Source: Streptomyces sp. P9-A4
GTDB taxonomy: Bacteria; Actinomycetota; Actinomycetes; Streptomycetales; Streptomycetaceae
Direction: 5' to 3'
Assembly: GCF_036634195.1 (NCBI RefSeq)
Contig: NZ_JAZIFY010000001.1
Location: 6,272,501-6,336,500, forward strand
Length of the DNA: 64,000 nucleotides
Under the pieces are notes generated by a model that saw nothing but the letters and a program-made list of their open reading frames with translations, was not told the DNA's origin and made no database searches. Below, piece by piece: positions 59,823-64,000 of the stretch. The position numbers and the translations under genes are program-made. Within the stretch, counting starts at the first letter, position 1. Every line of letters begins with the position of its first letter.

Positions 59823-61855
59823 GCGAGGACCTCCGTACTTTCAAGGGGGCTGAGCTTGTGGGCTGTCCGGATCTCATCGACGATACGTCCGATGATCTCC
59901 GTGATACCGAAGTCCTTCGGTGTGAAGACGGCGGCCACGCCCGCGCGCTTCAGTTCGGTGGCGTCGGCGTTCGGGATGATCCCGCCGACGATGACCGGTA
60001 CGTCGGTCGCGCCCGCCTCACGGAGGCGGTCGAGGACGTCCGGGACCAGCTCGGCGTGCGAGCCGGAGAGGATCGACAGACCCACGCAGTGCACGTCCTC
60101 GGCGAGGGCCGCGTCGACGATCTGCTCGGGGGTCAGCCGGATGCCCTGGTAGACCACCTCGAAACCGGCGTCACGCGCGCGTACGGCGATCTGCTCGGCC
60201 CCGTTGGAGTGCCCGTCCAGACCGGGCTTGCCGACCAGGAGGCGCAGCCGCCCGACACCGAGCTCGTCGGCGGTCCTGGTGACCTTCTCCCGGACGAGGG
60301 CCAGCGGGGTGCCGGCCTCGGCCGTCACCGCGACCGGGGCGGAGGAGACGCCCGTGGGGGCGCGGAACTCGCCGAACACCTCGCGCAGGGCCCCGGTCCA
60401 CTCGCCGGTGGTGACACCGGCGCGGGCGCACTCCAGGGTGGCCTCCATCAGGTTGCCCGTGCCCCGCGCGGCCTCCTTGAGGCGCTCCAGGGCCTTGCAG
60501 GGGCGCGGGTGGTTGAACGGCGGCTGGTAGCGGTTGTCCCGCCAGGTGGTCAGCGAGCCGACCACCCGGGCCTCGACCGCCGGGTCCACGGTCATGATCG
60601 CGGTGTCCAGGTCGGCGGTGAGGGGGTTCTCCTCGGTCGCCTGGAAGATATTGACGCCGATGATCTTCTCGTCGCCGTTCTCGATCCGGGCGCGCCGCTC
60701 GGCGTGCGAGGAGACGAGCTGCGACTTGAGGTAGCCGGACTCGACGGCGGCCATCGCGCCGCCCATCTCCTGGATCCGCTCGATCTCGGCCAGGCACTCC
60801 TGGACGAGCGAGTCGACCTTGGCCTCGATCACATGCGAGCCGGCGAAGATGTCCTCGTACTCCAGCAGGTCGGACTCATGGGCCAGGACCTGCTGGATGC
60901 GGAGCGACCACTGCTGGTCCCAGGGCCGGGGCAGACCCAGCGCCTCGTTCCAGGCGGGCAGCTGCACGGCCCGCGCGCGGGCGTCCTTGGAGAGGGTGAC
61001 GGCCAGCATCTCCAGGACGATCCGCTGGACGTTGTTCTCCGGCTGGGCCTCGGTGAGTCCGAGCGAGTTGACCTGCACGCCGTAGCGGAACCGGCGCTGC
61101 TTGGGGTTCTCGATCCCGTACCGCTCCAGTGTGATCTTGTCCCAGATGCGGCCGAAGGCGCGCATCTTGCACATCTCCTCGATGAAGCGGACGCCCGCGT
61201 TCACGAAGAAGGAGATGCGGGCGACGACCTCGCCGAAGCGCTCCTCGGGGACCTGGCCCGAGTCGCGGACCGCGTCGAGCACGGCGATCGCGGTGGACAT
61301 CGCGTACGAGATCTCCTGGACCGGGGTGGCCCCGGCCTCCTGCAGGTGGTAGCTGCAGATGTTGATCGGGTTCCACTTCGGGAGGTGGTTGACCGTGTAC
61401 GCGATCATGTCCGTCGTAAGGCGGAGCGAGGGGCCGGGCGGGAAGACGTGCGTCCCGCGCGACAGGTACTCCTTCACGATGTCGTTCTGGGTGGTGCCCT
61501 GGAGCCGGGTCACGTCCGCGCCCTGCTCCTCGGCGACCACCTGGTAGAGCGCCAGGAGCCACATCGCCGTGGCGTTGATGGTCATCGAGGTGTTCATCTG
61601 CTCCAGGGGGATGTCCTGGAACAGCCGCCGCATGTCACCGAGGTGCGAGACGGGGACGCCGACCCGGCCGACCTCGCCGCGGGCGAGGATGTGGTCGGGG
61701 TCGTAGCCGGTCTGCGTCGGCAGGTCGAACGCGACCGAGAGGCCGGTCTGACCCTTGGCGAGGTTGCGCCGGTACAGCTCGTTGGACGCCTCGGCGGTCG
61801 AGTGGCCGGCGTACGTCCGCATGAGCCACGGCCGGTCCTTCTGACGCTCAGTCAT
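59819..61855 (-). CDS. ecm: Ethylmalonyl-CoA mutase (B12-dependent)
   Basis: A 678-residue single-chain mutase, also called meaA. The substrate barrel has RTYAGHSTAEASNELYRRNL, FDLPTQTGYDPDHILARGEV and GRIWDKITLERYGI. The C-terminal cobalamin domain (about 545-670) has the base-off His motif KPGLDGHSNG and GLSILSGSHAELVP. It rearranges (2R)-ethylmalonyl-CoA to methylsuccinyl-CoA. Gene order directly behind ccr is diagnostic. An ATGA overlap couples it to mcl. Confidence 0.94.
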   Translation of the reverse strand: MTERQKDRPWLMRTYAGHSTAEASNELYRRNLAKGQTGLSVAFDLPTQTGYDPDHILARGEVGRVGVPVSHLGDMRRLFQDIPLEQMNTSMTINATAMWLLALYQVVAEEQGADVTRLQGTTQNDIVKEYLSRGTHVFPPGPSLRLTTDMIAYTVNHLPKWNPINICSYHLQEAGATPVQEISYAMSTAIAVLDAVRDSGQVPEERFGEVVARISFFVNAGVRFIEEMCKMRAFGRIWDKITLERYGIENPKQRRFRYGVQVNSLGLTEAQPENNVQRIVLEMLAVTLSKDARARAVQLPAWNEALGLPRPWDQQWSLRIQQVLAHESDLLEYEDIFAGSHVIEAKVDSLVQECLAEIERIQEMGGAMAAVESGYLKSQLVSSHAERRARIENGDEKIIGVNIFQATEENPLTADLDTAIMTVDPAVEARVVGSLTTWRDNRYQPPFNHPRPCKALERLKEAARGTGNLMEATLECARAGVTTGEWTGALREVFGEFRAPTGVSSAPVAVTAEAGTPLALVREKVTRTADELGVGRLRLLVGKPGLDGHSNGAEQIAVRARDAGFEVVYQGIRLTPEQIVDAALAEDVHCVGLSILSGSHAELVPDVLDRLREAGATDVPVIVGGIIPNADATELKRAGVAAVFTPKDFGITEIIGRIVDEIRTAHKLSPLESTEVLA

Positions 61856-61869
61856 CTATGGTCCCGGGC

Positions 61870-63207
61870 TCAGATGTTGCGGAAGCGGTTGATGGCGTCG
61901 ATGTGCTGGGCGCGCATCTCGGGGTCGCGGACGCCGAGGCCCTCCTGGGGTGCCAGCGCGAGGACGCCGACCTTGCCCTGGTGGAGGTTGCGGTGGACGT
62001 CGTAGGCGGCCTGGCCGGTGTCCTCCAGGGAGTAGACCTTCGACAGGGTCGGGTGGATCTTGCCCTTGGCGACCAGGCGGTTGGCCTCCCACGCCTCGCG
62101 GTAGTTGGCGAAGTGCGAGCCGACGATCTTCTTGAGGGACATCCACAGGTAGCGGTTGTCGTACTCGTGGTTGTAGCCCGAGGTGGAGGCGCAGGTGACG
62201 ATGGTGCCGCCCTTGCGGGTGACGTACACGGAGGCGCCGAAGGTCTCGCGGCCCGGGTGCTCGAAGACGATGTCCACGTCCTCGCCGCCGGTCAGCTCAC
62301 GGATCTTCGAGCCGAAGCGCTTCCACTCGCGCGGGTCCTGGTTGTGCTCGTCCTTCCAGAACCTGTAGCCCTCGGCGTTGCGGTCGATGACCGCCTCGGC
62401 GCCCATCGCCCGGCAGATCGCGGCCTTCTCGGGGGAGGAGACGACACAGATCGGGTTGGCGCCGCCGGCCAGGGCGAACTGTGTGGCGTACGAGCCGAGT
62501 CCGCCGCTCGCGCCCCAGATGAGGACGTTGTCGCCCTGCTTCATCCCGGCGCCGTTGCGGGAGACCAGCTGGCGGTACGCGGTGGAGTTGACGAGGCCGG
62601 GGGCCGCCGCCTCCTCCCAGCTGAGGTGGTCGGGCTTCGGCATCAGCTGGTTCGACTTGACGAGCGCGATCTCGGCGAGGCCGCCGAAGTTGGTCTCGAA
62701 GCCCCAGATGCGCTGCTCGGGGTCGAGCATCGTGTCGTTGTGGCCGTCCGAGGACTCCAGCTCTACGGAGAGGCAGTGCGCGACGACCTCGTCGCCGGGC
62801 CGCCAGGCGTTGACGCCGGGGCCGGTGCGCAGGACGACGCCCGCGAGGTCGGAGCCGATCACGTGGTACGGCAGGTCGTGGCGCTTGGTGAGCTCGGAGA
62901 GCCGGCCGTAGCGCTCCAGGAAGCCGAAGGTCGACACCGGCTCGAAGATCGAGGTCCAGACCGAGTTGTAGTTGACCGAGCTGGCCATGACCGCGACCAG
63001 GGCCTCGCCCGGGCCGAGCTCGGGGAGCGCGACGTCGTCGAGGTGGAGCGACTTGCGCGGGTCCTTGTCGCGGCTGGCGACCCCGGCGAACATCTCCGCC
63101 TCGTCCTTGTGGACGGTGACGGCACGGTACGACTCGGGGAGCGGGATGTTCGCGAAGTCGGCGGACGTGGAGTCCTGCGACTGGATCGCGGCCAGGATTT
63201 CCTTCAC
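61870..63207 (-). CDS. ccr: Crotonyl-CoA carboxylase/reductase
   Basis: A 445-residue NADPH-dependent medium-chain dehydrogenase-type enzyme that reductively carboxylates crotonyl-CoA to ethylmalonyl-CoA. Features are YAHxx-like VNYNSVWTSIFEPVSTFGFL, VIGSDLAGVVLRTGPGVNAW, the NADPH loop LIWGASGGLGSYATQFALAG and the C-terminal EHPGRETFGASVYVTRKGGT. ATG at 63207, after GGAGG. It is first in the operon and also supplies ethylmalonyl-CoA for polyketides in Streptomyces. A strong inverted repeat is found about 240 bp upstream. Confidence 0.95.
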   Translation of the reverse strand: MKEILAAIQSQDSTSADFANIPLPESYRAVTVHKDEAEMFAGVASRDKDPRKSLHLDDVALPELGPGEALVAVMASSVNYNSVWTSIFEPVSTFGFLERYGRLSELTKRHDLPYHVIGSDLAGVVLRTGPGVNAWRPGDEVVAHCLSVELESSDGHNDTMLDPEQRIWGFETNFGGLAEIALVKSNQLMPKPDHLSWEEAAAPGLVNSTAYRQLVSRNGAGMKQGDNVLIWGASGGLGSYATQFALAGGANPICVVSSPEKAAICRAMGAEAVIDRNAEGYRFWKDEHNQDPREWKRFGSKIRELTGGEDVDIVFEHPGRETFGASVYVTRKGGTIVTCASTSGYNHEYDNRYLWMSLKKIVGSHFANYREAWEANRLVAKGKIHPTLSKVYSLEDTGQAAYDVHRNLHQGKVGVLALAPQEGLGVRDPEMRAQHIDAINRFRNI

Positions 63208-63550
63208 GGGTTGCCTCCGGCGATGAGCGTCCGAGGGGAGGACGCCTGAGGGTTACGGCGGGGAGTCTGCTGCTGTGGAGGTGTGCCGTCGGTTCGGCTG
63301 GGTGGTGCGGTGGCGCGGCGCCGGGTGAGGCGCGGGGGTGCCTGTGACGCAGGCGTCCGGGCGCACAATCACGATCGCTTGTGGGGACAGTCGGCGCACG
63401 AGGAGAACTCTGCGCGCCGGCCACCCGGACAACATCAACGTATGGCACGCCGTGTCACCTGACAAGGCACTGCGTGCCAACAATTTCACTCAGATGCAAT
63501 CTGCCGGTCACAGATGAGCGATGATCGATCGAACCAGGGGTGAAAACGGA
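63208..63550. promoter_or_regulatory. Upstream region of the ethylmalonyl-CoA operon with a large inverted repeat
   Basis: About 340 bp without a gene. TGGCACGC (63443-63450) and GCGTGCCA (63472-63479) form a perfect inverted repeat. Inside lies TGTCA-CC-TGACA (63453-63464). Below it toward ccr the sequence is relatively AT-poor and shows no other clear element. The site probably binds a regulator of the operon; the TetR gene next door is the obvious candidate. Confidence 0.5.
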
Positions 63551-63581
63551 CGAAGGCCGCCCCGGAGAGGGGCGGCCTTCG
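63551..63581 (-). terminator. Terminator hairpin after the TetR gene
   Basis: A 13-bp perfect stem, CGAAGGCCGCCCC (63551-63563) and GGGGCGGCCTTCG (63569-63581), with loop GGAGA. It lies 14 nt after the TetR stop on the minus strand. A run of A (63543-63546) gives a short U-tract on the minus-strand transcript. Confidence 0.8.
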
Positions 63582-63594
63582 TCATGGAGAGGGG

Positions 63595-64000
63595 TCAGCT
63601 GGGCTTCAGCGCCTGCTGGATCGTCCGCATGACCTCGTCGAGAGATGCGTCCGTACGGGCGACCGCGACCATCACGTCACCGGTGGTGGAGGCCCGCACG
63701 GCCGGAGCCGGCTCGACGGCACGGGAGGGGGAGAGGGGCGACGGCGACGGCGAGGAGGAGGCCGGGGAAGGGGCCGGACGGCCCGCTCCTATGCCCGAGC
63801 CGAAGGTATCCCGGACGATCGCGAAGGCGTGGTCGAGCTGGGTCTCCACATCGCCCTCGCCGCCCGCCCGCAGCCAGCGCCGCAGCACGTGGTTGTGGGC
63901 CGTCACGACCGCCGACGCGGCCACCTCGGCGAGCAGCGGGTCGTCGTTGCCGTCGTGGTGGTCCCGCTCGTCGAAGTGCCCGAGGAGATAGCGGGTGAAC
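63595..64000 (-). CDS. TetR-family regulator, C-terminal part (5' end outside window)
   Basis: About 135 codons are visible before the right edge. The sequence reads FTRYLLGHFDERDHHDGNDD, LLAEVAASAVVTAHNHVLRR and DVETQLDHAFAIVRDTFG, the ligand-binding domain of a TetR regulator (TetR_C of the actinobacterial type). A Pro/Ser-rich linker (PAPSPASSSPSPSPLSPSR) and a short tail follow. The DNA-binding part lies outside the window. It is on the same strand as, and just upstream of, the ccr operon and may control it. Confidence 0.8.
   Translation of the reverse strand, partial: FTRYLLGHFDERDHHDGNDDPLLAEVAASAVVTAHNHVLRRWLRAGGEGDVETQLDHAFAIVRDTFGSGIGAGRPAPSPASSSPSPSPLSPSRAVEPAPAVRASTTGDVMVAVARTDASLDEVMRTIQQALKPS

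Noticed and set aside
1..64000. tRNA, rRNA, transposase or phage attachment sites
   Set aside because: None could be recognised by reading either strand.

Overview
The window is high-GC actinobacterial DNA and almost certainly Streptomyces. Codon third positions are strongly G/C, GTG and TTG starts are common, many genes overlap by ATGA or GTGA, and several gene neighbourhoods are typical of Streptomyces. I recognise 57 genes or gene fragments with reasonable confidence, plus a few cryptic small ORFs, pseudogene remnants, hairpins, operators and tandem repeats. I see no tRNA, rRNA, insertion sequence or CRISPR array.

Layout. 1-4.5 kb: a type I methionine aminopeptidase gene (cut by the left edge) divergent from a small HTH regulator, an NAD(P)-binding oxidoreductase divergent from an HxlR regulator, a decayed region, an F420-type PPOX protein and a large low-complexity protein. 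4.7-9.4 kb: a reductive pyrimidine (or hydantoin) catabolism operon with a nitrilase-type amidohydrolase, class III aminotransferase, dihydropyrimidinase and LLM/F420 oxidoreductase. 10.1-27.6 kb: a lanthipeptide locus (below). 27.9-32.0 kb: a SigK/RskA-type ECF sigma and anti-sigma pair divergent from a molybdopterin oxidoreductase and a fasciclin lipoprotein. 32.2-41.4 kb: a light-response cluster with photolyase, ECF sigma, FAD amine oxidase, DUF1365, cyclopropane-fatty-acid synthase, DUF1295, a LitR/CarH-type B12 photoreceptor-repressor and an SDR/DUF2867 protein. 41.5-55.4 kb: secreted protease, lipoate ligase, HisN-type phosphatase, FAD oxidoreductase, YciO, DUF4232 lipoprotein, Ada-AlkA and Ogt alkylation repair, ADP-ribosylglycohydrolase, BCCT transporter, glycerate kinase and a double GNAT. 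55.4-63.2 kb: psd-pssA phospholipid synthesis and the complete ethylmalonyl-CoA operon (ccr-ecm-mcl-mch-mcd). A TetR gene runs off the right edge.

The most interesting system is the two-component class II lanthipeptide locus. One 56-codon precursor has a core closely resembling the alpha peptide of lacticin 3147, with the lipid II-binding CTLTxEC ring. A second 57-codon precursor, 7 kb away, has a core ending CPTTKCTSQC like the beta peptide of haloduracin. Each precursor has its own LanM synthetase and its own C39-peptidase ABC exporter, arranged as modules A1-M1-T1-F-E and A2-T2-M2-J. LanFE is the expected self-protection exporter. The terminal LLM flavin/F420 protein is a candidate dehydroalanine reductase (LanJ type), supported by conservation of the Ser that becomes D-Ala in lacticin 3147. 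A SARP activator, a small membrane protein and a pair of paralogous regulators (one lacking its LuxR-type HTH) follow. Actinobacterial two-component lantibiotics are rare but known (roseocin), so novelty must be tested by comparison.

Other observations worth checking: near-consensus SigK promoters, one apparently leaderless; a shared 11-bp-period direct repeat in front of the light sigma gene and litR; a divergent leaderless promoter pair around map; and several minisatellites at gene ends, one of which appears to have truncated the HxlR protein.
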